In this document: piece by piece, positions 45,697 through 55,515 of the stretch
How positions within the stretch are numbered: the first letter of the stretch is position 1
Layout: each line of letters begins with the position of its first letter
Source of the DNA: Peptoniphilus stercorisuis
GTDB lineage: Bacteria; Bacillota; Clostridia; Tissierellales; Peptoniphilaceae
Direction: 5' to 3'
DNA: 64,000 nt
Assembly (NCBI RefSeq): GCF_017874395.1
Contig: NZ_JAGGLJ010000007.1
Location: 1 to 64,000, forward strand
Notes under the pieces: model-generated
The model's input: the letters and a program-made list of their open reading frames with translations, nothing else
Told to the model about the DNA's origin: nothing
Database searches by the model: none
Position numbers and translations under genes: made by a program

Positions 45697-46690
45697 AAGT
45701 TTCACGCAACCTTTCCCTAATGAAAGAAGATGATAGACCATTTAATTTAGAAACTAAAATTATTCTTATATTTTTAATCTCTATTTCCTTTGCAATAATA
45801 TATGCAAGTACTACCTCTGGTCCATAGGTAATTTTTTTAACTTCTTTTATTTGTTCTATAAAATAGTTATCTCTTTCACGTTCAAATTTTGCAAGTGAGC
45901 CAGTCTCATTAAAGTACTCCACTCCAACTTTTGCAGCTTTATAAATCTTTTCATATTTAAATAATGTACTTTCAGCTTCAATTTTTGAATTTAAATAGTC
46001 CTCATATTTTTCAGCTGGAATATTTCCACCATCAATGATTACCTTTCTTAAAAATTCAATATCACGGCCTTGAGCTTGGCATCTTAAAATAGTCTTTAAA
46101 TTTGTAAAATCTATTAAATCATTTATATATCTACTTACAAAATCTAAATCCATTTCATATGCAATTTCTTTTATCTTTTTAAAATAAGCCTTATCTACAT
46201 TTATATCTATAATCTGAGCATCATGAGTCTGTTCATATAGATTATAAGTTTCCATTACAACATCATAATAGTTGTCATCATCAGAAATTCTCTTTCCAAT
46301 ACTTATTTCTTCTCTTAATCTTGGAAGATTAAAATCTCCAAATTCAATTATTATATGACTTAAATCCTCTCCTGATATTTGTTCTTTAACTATAACTTTA
46401 ATATTATGATAATAATATTTTAAAGCTACTAAATCTACAATTTTTCTATCAGGTGAATGAGAATAAATTTCTTCTAAAAATATTAATTTTTCATTTTTAA
46501 GTGCTCTTTCATAATCTTGAGGTTTCTCTAGCTTTGCAATTTCCCTTTGATATACTGAATCACTTAAAAATCTTAAAGCTTCTTCAAGATCTCTTGCTTC
46601 TACTAATCTTTCCAAGTCCGCTTTATTAAGAAGCTTTTTTTCTAAAACTCTTATTGTAGCAGATAATTGGATAAATTTATTTCTATCCAT
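45689..46690 (-). CDS. ntpC: V-type ATPase subunit C/AC39 (NtpC)
   Basis: 333 aa, helical, links the central rotor to the membrane ring. Family pattern: N-terminal [42 protein letters not shown], and C-terminal [28 protein letters not shown] stands six bases before ATG. It lies between subunits E and F as in the Enterococcus ntp operon. Confidence 0.92.
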   Translation of the reverse strand: MDRNKFIQLSATIRVLEKKLLNKADLERLVEARDLEEALRFLSDSVYQREIAKLEKPQDYERALKNEKLIFLEEIYSHSPDRKIVDLVALKYYYHNIKVIVKEQISGEDLSHIIIEFGDFNLPRLREEISIGKRISDDDNYYDVVMETYNLYEQTHDAQIIDINVDKAYFKKIKEIAYEMDLDFVSRYINDLIDFTNLKTILRCQAQGRDIEFLRKVIIDGGNIPAEKYEDYLNSKIEAESTLFKYEKIYKAAKVGVEYFNETGSLAKFERERDNYFIEQIKEVKKITYGPEVVLAYIIAKEIEIKNIRIILVSKLNGLSSSFIRERLRETYV

Positions 46691-46699
46691 AACTACCTC

Positions 46700-47251
46700 C
46701 TAATTAAATAGCTTCTCAACAACTTCAAATTCTAAATCGCCCTTATTTGCATTTACAAGACTTGAAAACTCATTATTATACATTACTTTTCCACTTAATA
46801 TAGAAAAACCACTTTCTACTGTTTCATCAGATACTTTAATATTAAGATTTTCACTAAGAACTGCATCTTTGTATTTTTCAGGTACAAATAAAACAGCATC
46901 ATCTTTTATATTTATATTTTTAAGTTTTTCTTTTAAATACTTTATATAATCCTCTGTACTTAAATTTTCAAGTTCTTTAATAGCTAGAGAAAATACTCTA
47001 TCTACTACTTTTTCTTTAGCATCTAAAACTATATCTCTAGCTTCTAAATTTGCAGAAGACAGTGTCTTTTCAATAACATCCTTAGCTTCAATAGATGCCT
47101 TATTTAATAACTTTTCAGCTTTTTTATTTGCCTCAAGTTCCTCTTTTTCTATAATAGTTTTTGCCTTTTCTTCAGCATTTTTTACTAATTCAACAGATTC
47201 TTTTTCAGCATCATTTATTATTTTTTCAGTAATATTTTCTAAATTAGACAC
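46700..47251 (-). CDS. ntpE: V-type ATPase subunit E (peripheral stalk)
   Basis: 183 aa. The first 90 residues form a long Ala/Lys/Glu-rich coiled coil; the C-terminal half (KLKNINIKDDAVLFVPEKY through FSILSGKVMYNNEFSSLV) is the globular tip that touches the A/B head. The start is GTG at 47249-47251; the ribosome site is weak, so the exact start is less sure. It pairs with the small coiled-coil subunit at 49677-50003. Confidence 0.88.
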   Translation of the reverse strand: MSNLENITEKIINDAEKESVELVKNAEEKAKTIIEKEELEANKKAEKLLNKASIEAKDVIEKTLSSANLEARDIVLDAKEKVVDRVFSLAIKELENLSTEDYIKYLKEKLKNINIKDDAVLFVPEKYKDAVLSENLNIKVSDETVESGFSILSGKVMYNNEFSSLVNANKGDLEFEVVEKLFN

Positions 47252-47263
47252 CTTATCAACCCC

Positions 47264-47740
<477 letters not shown>

Positions 47741-49690
47741 TTATTCCTCCTCAATATTAAAATATTTTGCTTTTTCAATCATTTCTCTAAAAGGGATTCC
47801 TCCACCTTCATAGAATTTATTAAACATCTCTACATATATAAGTCTTGCAGAGTGAACATATGCTGATAAATATGATAAAAACATATTAAATAATTGGAAT
47901 ATTAAAAATACTAATACTCCCACAATTATTCCCACAATGCCTTTTTCCATTAAAATTCTAACTATTATATTAACTGCAATTGCAATAAATGAACCTGATA
48001 ATGCAAGAGCCATAAGACGTAAATAAGAAACAAAATCTCCGAAATAAGATGTAATTCCATATAGAGAATAAATTCCCCAACCAATCTTACCTCCTATTGA
48101 TTTTTCTTCACGTCCTCCAGTTAAGACTATTCCAAGCATACCAAGAATCATTACAATCTTTGAAATCCTTACAACTAGTGGATTTATACCAACACTTGCA
48201 TTTACAATTAAAACTATTACACCAACAAGTGCCATATACCAAAATCCAACATCATATAATGCATCAAGTGGTTTTTTGTCACGAATATCCATATATGCCT
48301 TTATTCCAAGAGCAAAGAATATGTGAATTCCACCAAATATAAGAGACATAAGTATCATTTCAATATAATCTGTTGCTGGATCTATAATATTTTTCAAAGG
48401 AATTATATCTCCAAAGAAAGAACCAAATATTAGTCCCCACATAATTGTAGATATTCCCAAATAATTAAAAAATGTTATAAACTTTCTTTTCTTTTCATCT
48501 AGATTAAATTTCTTTAGAGCAAAAAGTGTTCCAAAGAAAAGTAATAATCCATATCCTAAATCTCCAACCATAATTCCTGCAAATATACAATAAAATGGTG
48601 CAAAAAGTGGTGTTGGATCTATTTCATTATATCTAGGCATAGAATACATTTCTGTAAGTGATTCAAAAGCTCCTGCAAACTTCTTATTTTTAAGCATTAT
48701 TGGTACCTTTGGATCATCAATATCTGCTTCATTTAATTCTATATAATAATTATTCTGAAGTATTTCATCTAATAAACTTAAAAATTCTTTTTCTCTATCT
48801 AAAGGGATATATCCCTCAATAAGATCAACCTGTTCAGTCTTTAAAAAGTTTTCACTAGCTGCATATCTAAGTTTAGCATTTCTTAGATACTCATAATAAA
48901 TTCTAAAGTTTTCTAATTGATCAAATCTCTTAAAAATACAATCATCAATTTCAACAATTTTTGTTTTTCTAAGACGTTTTTCTTCCTCTAAGAAGACAAT
49001 TTTATCCTTAACTAATTTATCAACCTTTAAAATACTTTGTGAAAAACCATTTTTTCTCATTGCATCTTCAAGCTCATCACTTTCATCAATAGATGCAATA
49101 ATAGCTAAATAAGTCATTTTTAAAGCTTTACTAATTTCAACAACCTCAGTTAACTCTAAATCTTTAATATCACTATAAAAATCAGGAAGATATTTACTTG
49201 GAATTGTTCCAATACTTATCTTCGTATTTTTAAAATTATCCATTTCAGATAACTGAACTGGAAGTGCCTCCCATGGTTTAAGTTCAGAAATTTGTGCATC
49301 TAAAGACTGTATTTCTTGCTCGAAAGAAACTCTTTTTTCACTTAATTCATAAAGCTCATCATAGTATTTATTAAAATCAAATGCCTCTGCTTTTTCTGTA
49401 AGTTCTAAAAGAGTATAGGATTTATTTCCTTCTTTTAAATTTTGTATTGCACCTTTTTTTGCTTCAAACCTTCTTAAAAGATTAATCGCCCAAGTTGCCT
49501 TTGCAATATCCTCATCAATCTTTAGAAGCTTATCTGGTATTTCTACCTCTTCTAAAAACTCGATTTCGTCCTCACTTTTTTCTAGATCATTAAAATGTAC
49601 ATACTTGAATTTTTGAAGAGCCTTTAATAGATATTCTCGATTTGAGTCAAAAGAATATAAGTTGAATTTATTCATTTTAACTATTGCCAT
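47741..49690 (-). CDS. ntpI: V-type ATPase membrane subunit I (a-subunit)
   Basis: 649 aa. The N-terminal half (about 1-330) is soluble with coiled coils; the C-terminal half has seven to eight membrane segments, starting at FAPFYCIFAGIMVGDLGYGLLL. The arginine essential for ion transfer is probably in YLRLMALALSGSFIAIAVN (LRLMALALS motif). Start at 49690 overlaps the upstream gene by 14 bp; a second ATG five codons later is possible. It forms the stator half-channel opposite the K ring. Confidence 0.95.
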   Translation of the reverse strand: MAIVKMNKFNLYSFDSNREYLLKALQKFKYVHFNDLEKSEDEIEFLEEVEIPDKLLKIDEDIAKATWAINLLRRFEAKKGAIQNLKEGNKSYTLLELTEKAEAFDFNKYYDELYELSEKRVSFEQEIQSLDAQISELKPWEALPVQLSEMDNFKNTKISIGTIPSKYLPDFYSDIKDLELTEVVEISKALKMTYLAIIASIDESDELEDAMRKNGFSQSILKVDKLVKDKIVFLEEEKRLRKTKIVEIDDCIFKRFDQLENFRIYYEYLRNAKLRYAASENFLKTEQVDLIEGYIPLDREKEFLSLLDEILQNNYYIELNEADIDDPKVPIMLKNKKFAGAFESLTEMYSMPRYNEIDPTPLFAPFYCIFAGIMVGDLGYGLLLFFGTLFALKKFNLDEKKRKFITFFNYLGISTIMWGLIFGSFFGDIIPLKNIIDPATDYIEMILMSLIFGGIHIFFALGIKAYMDIRDKKPLDALYDVGFWYMALVGVIVLIVNASVGINPLVVRISKIVMILGMLGIVLTGGREEKSIGGKIGWGIYSLYGITSYFGDFVSYLRLMALALSGSFIAIAVNIIVRILMEKGIVGIIVGVLVFLIFQLFNMFLSYLSAYVHSARLIYVEMFNKFYEGGGIPFREMIEKAKYFNIEEE

Positions 49691-50003
49691 TATCTATCAC
49701 AACCCTTTTTATGACTAAGTTTACAATTTCCGATAAATTTTCATCAGATATTTTAGAAATTTTCTCTGCATCTTCTTTTGATTTCTTAATTATTGGTTCT
49801 GCAGATAAGTTCCCCTCTTCTTTTGCTTTTTCAAGAATTTCACTTCTCTTTTCATAAGCATTTTCTAAAATTTTATTTGCCTTTTCTTTTGCTGTCACAT
49901 TAGCAACGCCAAGAATTTTTTCCACATCATCTTTTGCTAAAGATAATTTATTACGAGCAAAATCCTCAGCCTCTTTTACTTTTACTATCGCTTCAACTGA
50001 CAC
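49677..50003 (-). CDS. ntpF: V-type ATPase peripheral-stalk subunit (AhaH/NtpF-like)
   Basis: 108 aa, almost entirely a charged coiled coil with Ala/Lys/Glu repeats (VEKILGVANVTAKEKANKIL, and so on), matching the archaeal/V-type subunit H (G) that pairs with subunit E in the peripheral stalk. The start is GTG at 50001-50003, seven bases after GGGAGG. First gene of the operon F-I-K-E-C-G-A-B-D, the same order as the Enterococcus ntp operon. Confidence 0.88.
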   Translation of the reverse strand: MSVEAIVKVKEAEDFARNKLSLAKDDVEKILGVANVTAKEKANKILENAYEKRSEILEKAKEEGNLSAEPIIKKSKEDAEKISKISDENLSEIVNLVIKRVVIDNGNS

Positions 50004-50342
50004 CTAATCACCTCCCAAAACTAAATTATGAATAAATTTTGTTTTCGCCTAAAAAACAATTATAAAATTCATTACATAATAATTACCCAATTTACTCTAA
50101 TAACCTATACAATTTAAGAAAACTACTATAATTTTTTTTAAAAATAACGTTTTTTTGAGAATTTTTTATTAAATAGTATTTATTTTAATATTTAATTTAA
50201 TACTTTAATTAATTATCCATAGATATAACAATATACTTGTTTATGAATTATATTCATAATTCTATCTCTTTAGTTATTTATTAAGAAAGAAGTTTTTGAT
50301 ATATTATTTTTTTGCAATAAAAAAAGATGTCTAAGACATCTT
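50004..50342 (-). promoter_or_regulatory. 339-bp region before the V-ATPase operon, with a 19-bp inverted repeat
   Basis: Very AT-rich. TTATGAAT and ATTCATAA form a perfect dyad at 50241-50259 (three-base centre). On the minus strand a TATAAT (complement of 50059-50064) is the best -10 candidate, with a poor -35. The terminator of the LCP gene occupies 50322-50344. I see no gene or known RNA in the rest. Confidence 0.4.
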
Positions 50343-50344
50343 TT
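50315..50344 (-). terminator. Terminator of the bofA-like/LCP operon
   Basis: AAAAGATGTC (50322-50331) / GACATCTTTT (50335-50344), with T's on the minus strand. The stop codon of the LCP gene begins inside it (50343). Confidence 0.8.
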
Positions 50345-51404
50345 ATTTTTTATTTATCTTTTTAATTTCAGTTTCTTTTACATCTTCAGTAATATCTTTA
50401 GCTTCAGAATTTTCTTCTTCTATTACATTTTCAGGAAATCCATGTACAATTTCTCTTGCCTTAATTGGATCTACTATATAGAAGGATAAATCATATTTAC
50501 CTTGTTTCATCATCTTTGCATATCCATCAACTGTTGCTGTGTGAATATCTTCTCTATTTAAAGATAAACCATAATATGCAAGTTTTGAAATTTCTCCATA
50601 ATTTAAATCTGTCTCTACATATTTATCTACAATATCTAATAGTTTTGGAACTTTTAATATTATAGCTGGAGTTTTTAATTTATCAAATAATTTTAAAAGA
50701 AAATCTTGTTGAGCACCTATTCTTCCTATATCTTGATTTGAATAAGCCTTTCTAGTTCTTAAATAGGCAACAGCTCCTGCTCCATCTAAGTGATTTTCTC
50801 CTCTTTTAAGATCTACTACAAGAGGTGGCACAACCCAATTATCTTCATAATGATAATCATCATGTTCCCAATTTATATCTATTCCACCTACTGCATCTAC
50901 AACACCAACTACTGCCTTATAATCAACTATTCCATAGTGATCAATCTTCACATCAAAGAAATCTTCTATTGTCTTTACTGTAAGACCTATTCCTCCACCT
51001 GGATAGACTTTGTCATTAAAAGCAGAGTTTACTTTATTTTTATCAAATCCATGTATTCTAATATAAGAATCTCTTGGTATTGACACTATTTGAGCCTTAT
51101 CATTTTTTGGATCAAGTGTTACAAGCATCATAGTATCTGTTCTCATTCCATTTTCTTCTTCTGATGCATCAAGTGTTGCAGATTTATCTACTCCTAAAAC
51201 TAAAATTCTAAGAGGATTATCTCCATCAAAAACTTTTACATTTTCATTTACTTTATTAACATTTTTTGCCTGTTCTTCACTTTCATTTACTACTTTATCT
51301 AATCCCTTATTGCCACTACTTGGCTTAATTGCATGTGTAAATACAACAAGACCACTTAAGCAGGCAACACTTAGAATAATAAAGATTCTGTATATATGTT
51401 TCAA
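50343..51404 (-). CDS. LytR-CpsA-Psr (LCP) family wall-polymer ligase
   Basis: 353 aa. One N-terminal membrane anchor (about 5-26) and an extracellular LCP domain: FDGDNPLRILVLGVDKSA, RTDTMMLVTLDPKND, SIPRDSYIRIHG, KVNSAFN, GGIDINW and AYLRTRKAYSNQDIGRI, with the Arg/Asp residues that hold the polyprenyl pyrophosphate. LCP enzymes attach teichoic acids or capsule to peptidoglycan. The start is TTG (51402-51404) after GAGGTGG. The C-terminal 25 residues are Lys/Glu-rich. Co-oriented with the BofA-like gene 20 bp upstream. Confidence 0.9.
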   Translation of the reverse strand: MKHIYRIFIILSVACLSGLVVFTHAIKPSSGNKGLDKVVNESEEQAKNVNKVNENVKVFDGDNPLRILVLGVDKSATLDASEEENGMRTDTMMLVTLDPKNDKAQIVSIPRDSYIRIHGFDKNKVNSAFNDKVYPGGGIGLTVKTIEDFFDVKIDHYGIVDYKAVVGVVDAVGGIDINWEHDDYHYEDNWVVPPLVVDLKRGENHLDGAGAVAYLRTRKAYSNQDIGRIGAQQDFLLKLFDKLKTPAIILKVPKLLDIVDKYVETDLNYGEISKLAYYGLSLNREDIHTATVDGYAKMMKQGKYDLSFYIVDPIKAREIVHGFPENVIEEENSEAKDITEDVKETEIKKINKK

Positions 51405-51424
51405 AATACCACCTCAAATATGTA

Positions 51425-51670
51425 TTATAGAAATAACTTTAAAATTACTAAGGCAATTACTCCTGGAAGTCCAAAAAATCCAACTAAAAATGATGTTATT
51501 GGATTAATTATAATAGTAAGTCCAAAACCTGAAAAAATTAGATTAAAAATATATAATGCTATTACACCTACTAAAATATTTATAAGTAATTTTACAATGA
51601 TCTTAACTGATTTTAAAAAAATTCCTGCTAGAAATATAGCAGTTATTGCACCTAAAATTAAGGCTATCAT
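51425..51670 (-). CDS. BofA-family small membrane protein
   Basis: 81 aa with two to three hydrophobic segments. The C-terminal pattern INPITSFLVGFFGLPGVIAL matches the BofA family; in Bacillus BofA inhibits SpoIVFB, the sigma-K processing protease, in sporulation. Homologues occur in non-sporulating Firmicutes with no known job. A GAGGTG site precedes the ATG, and the opposite-strand reading frame at this place has none, so the minus strand is the coding one. Co-transcribed with the LCP gene. Confidence 0.75.
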   Translation of the reverse strand: MIALILGAITAIFLAGIFLKSVKIIVKLLINILVGVIALYIFNLIFSGFGLTIIINPITSFLVGFFGLPGVIALVILKLFL

Positions 51671-51753
51671 ATTTTCACCTCATAACTAATAAATTATATC
51701 ATTATTTAAATTAATTTTAAACTCTTTATAGTATAATTGAAGTGGTGATTAAA

Positions 51754-52191
51754 ATGAAGATATTTTTAGATGCAGATGCATCTCCTGTTACAGAAGATGT
51801 AATTCATATTGCATCAAATAAAAACATACCACTAACTATAGTAAAGAATTATTCACAAAATATTTCATCAGATTATCCTGAGATAATAAGTGTGGATATT
51901 GACAAGGAGTCTGCTGATTTATATATTGTAAATCACTTAAACAAAAATGACTTAGTAATAACCCAAGACAGAGGTCTTTCTGCACTTTGCATTGGAAAGG
52001 GATCCTATGTTATGGATTTTTTTGGAAACCTTGTAAATAATGATAATATTGATGTATATCTTGGCATTCGCCATGTGAATACAGTTCTAAGAAAACAGGG
52101 TATATATTCTAAGAATAAAAAAAGAAATAAAAAAGATAATCTTTTATTTAAACAAAATTTAATTGATTTCTTGGAGGAAAAAAACTTATGA
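51754..52191 (+). CDS. YaiI/YqxD family protein (DUF188)
   Basis: 145 aa. Family motifs: MKIFLDADASPVTEDV at the start, NDLVITQDRGLSALCIGKG and VYLGIRHVN. The fold is PIN-like, so a nuclease activity is conceivable; function unknown. The start at 51754 is favoured because GGTGAT, which matches the 16S tail, precedes that ATG; GTG codons at 51742 and 51745 form part of the site. A TATAAT lies at 51732-51737. It overlaps the next gene by 4 bp (ATGA). Confidence 0.88.
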   Translation: MKIFLDADASPVTEDVIHIASNKNIPLTIVKNYSQNISSDYPEIISVDIDKESADLYIVNHLNKNDLVITQDRGLSALCIGKGSYVMDFFGNLVNNDNIDVYLGIRHVNTVLRKQGIYSKNKKRNKKDNLLFKQNLIDFLEEKNL

Positions 52192-52463
52192 TAACACTAT
52201 TTATATCAGATAAATGTTCTAATAGTAAAAAAGCTATTGAAGCTTTTCAAAATTCAAACTTAAATTACGAAACAATTAATATAACTGAGAATATGGATAA
52301 TTTAAGATACTTCTTACACTTTAGAGATAGTTCAAAATTCTTTAAAACTACAAGAAGACAAAACAAAGTTGGTATTCCAACAATTATGATTAATAATGGT
52401 GAACATTTTATTGAATTTAATGATAGTATTAATTTAGATAATCTTGAAAAATTTAATAAATAA
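52188..52463 (+). CDS. Glutaredoxin-like thioredoxin-fold protein with CSNS motif
   Basis: 91 aa. Thioredoxin fold: N-terminal strand ITLFISDKCSNSKKAIEAF, where the usual CxxC is CSNS (one cysteine, C9), and the cis-proline loop KVGIPTIMINNG (about 62-73). Monothiol proteins of this kind could handle glutathione-like thiols or serve in cluster transfer; the activity cannot be told. Translation is coupled to the YqxD gene through the ATGA overlap, and GGAGG lies in the end of that gene. Confidence 0.75.
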   Translation: MITLFISDKCSNSKKAIEAFQNSNLNYETINITENMDNLRYFLHFRDSSKFFKTTRRQNKVGIPTIMINNGEHFIEFNDSINLDNLEKFNK

Positions 52464-52467
52464 AAAG

Positions 52468-52497
52468 AAATAAATGGTGAATTCACCATTTATTTTT
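52468..52497. terminator. Bidirectional terminator, glutaredoxin-like / cytidylate-kinase-like genes
   Basis: AAATAAATGGTG (52468-52479) / CACCATTTATTT (52484-52495), then T's on the plus strand. The opposing stop codon (52490-52492) lies within the right arm. Confidence 0.75.
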
Positions 52498-53128
52498 TTA
52501 ATTTAGCAGATTCTAATATAATATTTACAATATCTTCAAAGGAATATTTAGAAGAATTTATAATTAAATCATATTCATCTCCCATTCCCCATTCTCCATT
52601 TGTAAATCTATTATAGTGATTTTTTCTTCTTAAATCTTTTTTTCTCATTTTATATATAGCTTTTTCATCAGTTGAATCATAAAACTCCATTAATCTATTA
52701 ATTCTAAACTCTTCATCTGCCGATATAAAAACATTAAATATATTGTCATATTCTCTTAAAACATAATTTGAGCATTTTCCCATAATTATACAAGAACCAC
52801 TTTTTGCAAAATCTCTTATAGTCTTTGAATTTGCAAGAAAAGCAGCATCTACATTTGTTATATCTTCTTGTGAATAAGAATAGTTTTCTCTATATAAATC
52901 ATAAATAGTTCCTTGTAAAAAGGAATCTTCCTTAGAAATATTATCAGGATTTACCTTACCTTCTAGGGTTTTAAGCTCTATTAAATTCTCATCATATAGA
53001 GGTATATTTAATTTTTTACTTAATAAATTTGCTATTTCATATCCACCACTGCCATGTTGTCTGTCAATAGTATATATTGTATTTTTATTTTTTGGATTAC
53101 CTCTTATTAAATCTTCTAAAAAACCCAT
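52490..53128 (-). CDS. Cytidylate-kinase-like family protein
   Basis: 212 aa, P-loop kinase fold. TIDRQHGSGGYEIANLLSKKL stands where a P-loop is expected, but in the cytidylate-kinase-like family form (GSGG without the GKS). GKCSNYVLREYDNIFNVFI and EEFRINRLMEFY are the typical following segments. The family includes putative nucleotide kinases of unproven specificity. Start at 53128, seven bases after GAGGGG; an ATG two codons before is too close to that site. No operon partner. Confidence 0.85.
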   Translation of the reverse strand: MGFLEDLIRGNPKNKNTIYTIDRQHGSGGYEIANLLSKKLNIPLYDENLIELKTLEGKVNPDNISKEDSFLQGTIYDLYRENYSYSQEDITNVDAAFLANSKTIRDFAKSGSCIIMGKCSNYVLREYDNIFNVFISADEEFRINRLMEFYDSTDEKAIYKMRKKDLRRKNHYNRFTNGEWGMGDEYDLIINSSKYSFEDIVNIILESAKLKK

Positions 53129-53236
53129 AGTCATTCCCCTCTTTCTTCTTACATTATGCCATAAAGAATAAACTTTTATGTATAATCTATTTGAAAAAAG
53201 TCAAAGATACATTTAAGAATTAATTAAATTAGAATA

Positions 53237-54580
53237 TTACTTCATTAATTTTCTAATTATACTCACTTTATCCTTCTTTGGCGGATATCTAAGCATAATT
53301 TCTGGAAAATAATTTTTATCTAAAATACTCTTACTTCTAGAAAAAGTATAAAAGCTATATTTACCATGATATTTTCCAAAACCACTTTCTCCATTTCCTC
53401 CAAAGGGAAGATTTGGATTTGAAAGATGCACTATCGTATCATTAACACAGCCTCCACCAAAGGAGATATTCTTCATTACTTTATTTACAAAATTTTTATT
53501 CTTTGAAAAAACATATAATGCAAGAGATACATCTTTTTTATTTAGTTCTTCAATTACATCATCTATATCATCATATAAAATAATTGGAAGTATTGGCCCA
53601 AAAATTTCCTCTTTCATAGAAGGACTATCAAAGGATGCTAAAAATATATGAGGAGCTATTTTTAAATCTTCACGACTACAAATAAGCTCTTGTTTTTCCT
53701 TAATTAAAATATTAATTAATCTATTATATTCCTTAACATTTACTATCTTGCCATAGTCCTTAGAATTCATTATGTCTTTTCCATAAAATTCCTCTAAAGC
53801 CCTTAATAATTCTTTATATAACTCTTGATAAATACTCCTTTTACATAAAATATAATCAACAGCTACACAGGTTTGTCCACAATTTAAAAACTTACCCCAA
53901 ACAATTCTATTTGCAGCAACTTTTAAATCAATATTATCATCTACAATACAAGGACTTTTTCCACCAAGTTCAAGAACTATTGGAGTTAAATCTAAAGCAG
54001 CTTTTTCATAGACTTTTTTACCAGTTACTTTTCCACCTGTAAAAAATATAAAATCATACTTTTCATTCATTACTCTTTCATTTACGCCAATATCACCTTT
54101 TTCAACCTTTACAAAATCTTCACTAAATATATTAAGAATAATTTCTTCTATAATTAAAGATGTGTATTTACTTGATGAAGATGTCTTAATAACTGCAACA
54201 TTTCCTGCTGCAATTGCTCCAGCAAGAGGAACAATAGAAAGATTAAAAGGATAATTCCAAGGACTTATTATTAAAACTAGTCCATGAGGTTCATATTTTA
54301 TATAACTTTTTGATCTAAAATTAATAATAGATGTAGATACATTTTTATTCTTCATTAATTTTTTTAAATTTTTAATCAAATAATTAATTTCAATTAAGCT
54401 AAAAGAAACCTCACTTATTTCCGATTCAAAATCACTTTTCCCAAGATCTTTATATAGTGCTTCATTAATTTTATCTCTGTATTTTATTATTTCATCTCTT
54501 AACTTTTTTAAGGCCTCTATTCTAAATTCATAGTCCCTTGTAATATTACTTTTATAAAATTCTCTTAAATTATCATACAT
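53237..54580 (-). CDS. Aldehyde dehydrogenase family protein (class 3-like)
   Basis: 447 aa, like the short class 3 / fatty-aldehyde type. Motifs: PHGLVLIISPWNYPFNLS, ELGGKSPCIVDD (catalytic-site Glu), and the nucleophile cysteine in LNCGQTCVAVDY, with the end IFGPILPIILYD and GESGFGKYHG. It oxidises an aldehyde with NAD(P)+; substrate unknown. The start codon overlaps the CorA stop by one base and there is no clear ribosome site, so it depends on translational coupling. Last gene of the EamA-CorA-ALDH operon. Confidence 0.9.
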   Translation of the reverse strand: MYDNLREFYKSNITRDYEFRIEALKKLRDEIIKYRDKINEALYKDLGKSDFESEISEVSFSLIEINYLIKNLKKLMKNKNVSTSIINFRSKSYIKYEPHGLVLIISPWNYPFNLSIVPLAGAIAAGNVAVIKTSSSSKYTSLIIEEIILNIFSEDFVKVEKGDIGVNERVMNEKYDFIFFTGGKVTGKKVYEKAALDLTPIVLELGGKSPCIVDDNIDLKVAANRIVWGKFLNCGQTCVAVDYILCKRSIYQELYKELLRALEEFYGKDIMNSKDYGKIVNVKEYNRLINILIKEKQELICSREDLKIAPHIFLASFDSPSMKEEIFGPILPIILYDDIDDVIEELNKKDVSLALYVFSKNKNFVNKVMKNISFGGGCVNDTIVHLSNPNLPFGGNGESGFGKYHGKYSFYTFSRSKSILDKNYFPEIMLRYPPKKDKVSIIRKLMK

Positions 54581-55515
54581 TATAAAAAGTCTCTTTTCTT
54601 TAGTGCATATATTATAATAAAACTAATTAAAGCAGATAGTCCCAATAAATAGAAAAATGCATATTCCTCATTTGAAAAAGGAAGAGGCGTATTCATTCCC
54701 CAAAGACCTCCTACAATAGTAGGAACTGTAAGTACAATAGTAATAGATGTAAGTATTTTCATAACATCATTTAAATTATTTGAAATTACATTAGAATATA
54801 AATCAGATAAATGTTCTAGCATAGTTGATGATTTTTCAACCATAACTTGAGCTTGTTTATTCTCCACTTGCAAATCACGAATTAAATCTTCTCTATACTC
54901 AGCTGAAAACAATCTATCTGATGCAAACATAGAATCAATAATAGGTCCATTTTCTCTAGTAGCCATTTGAAAAGATATAAGTGATTTTTGAATATTTATC
55001 ATCTTATATAAAAGTTCATTTTTTGTAGAAACTCTCATCTCTTTTTCTAATAAAGTGATTTTTTCTTCTAAATCTCTTACAGCAAGTATAAAAAATTGAG
55101 AAATCCTCCAGGCAATTTCAAGTACAAAATCTTCCCTACTTTGAGTTTTAACAAAACTTTTAAATTTATTTTCCTTTAATACCTCTAATATATTAGACTC
55201 TAAAGCAGTTGCTGTAATTATTACACCATCTGTTAAAATAACACTTATAGGTCTTGTTGCATAATATCCATCTGTTATTTTTAAAGGATATAAAAGCATT
55301 ATTAACTTTGATTTACCCTCATCATTTATTCCCTCTATTCTTGAAATCTCCTGAGGATCACGAACATCATATATATAATCTCTTGGAAGAGAATATTTAT
55401 TTACAATTTCTTCTATTTCTTTTTCTGTTGGAGACTGCATGTCTATCCAAAACAAGTCAAGTCCTTCAACGTATTCTACAATTTTTTCATCTTTTATTGA
55501 ATAGTAATTTATCAT
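54580..55515 (-). CDS. corA: CorA-family divalent cation transporter
   Basis: 311 aa. Large N-terminal cytoplasmic domain and two membrane helices at the C-terminus. The selectivity motif GMN is present in GGLWGMNTPLPF at the end of the first helix (about 265-276). It carries Mg2+ (or Co2+/Ni2+). AAGGAG precedes the ATG, which overlaps the EamA stop codon (ATGA). The pairing with EamA and aldehyde dehydrogenase genes gives no obvious joint role. Confidence 0.93.
   Translation of the reverse strand: MINYYSIKDEKIVEYVEGLDLFWIDMQSPTEKEIEEIVNKYSLPRDYIYDVRDPQEISRIEGINDEGKSKLIMLLYPLKITDGYYATRPISVILTDGVIITATALESNILEVLKENKFKSFVKTQSREDFVLEIAWRISQFFILAVRDLEEKITLLEKEMRVSTKNELLYKMINIQKSLISFQMATRENGPIIDSMFASDRLFSAEYREDLIRDLQVENKQAQVMVEKSSTMLEHLSDLYSNVISNNLNDVMKILTSITIVLTVPTIVGGLWGMNTPLPFSNEEYAFFYLLGLSALISFIIIYALKKRDFL

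Noticed and set aside
51396-51689. Plus-strand frame opposite the BofA-like gene
   Set aside because: No ribosome site and no family resemblance; the minus strand gives a good BofA C-terminus.
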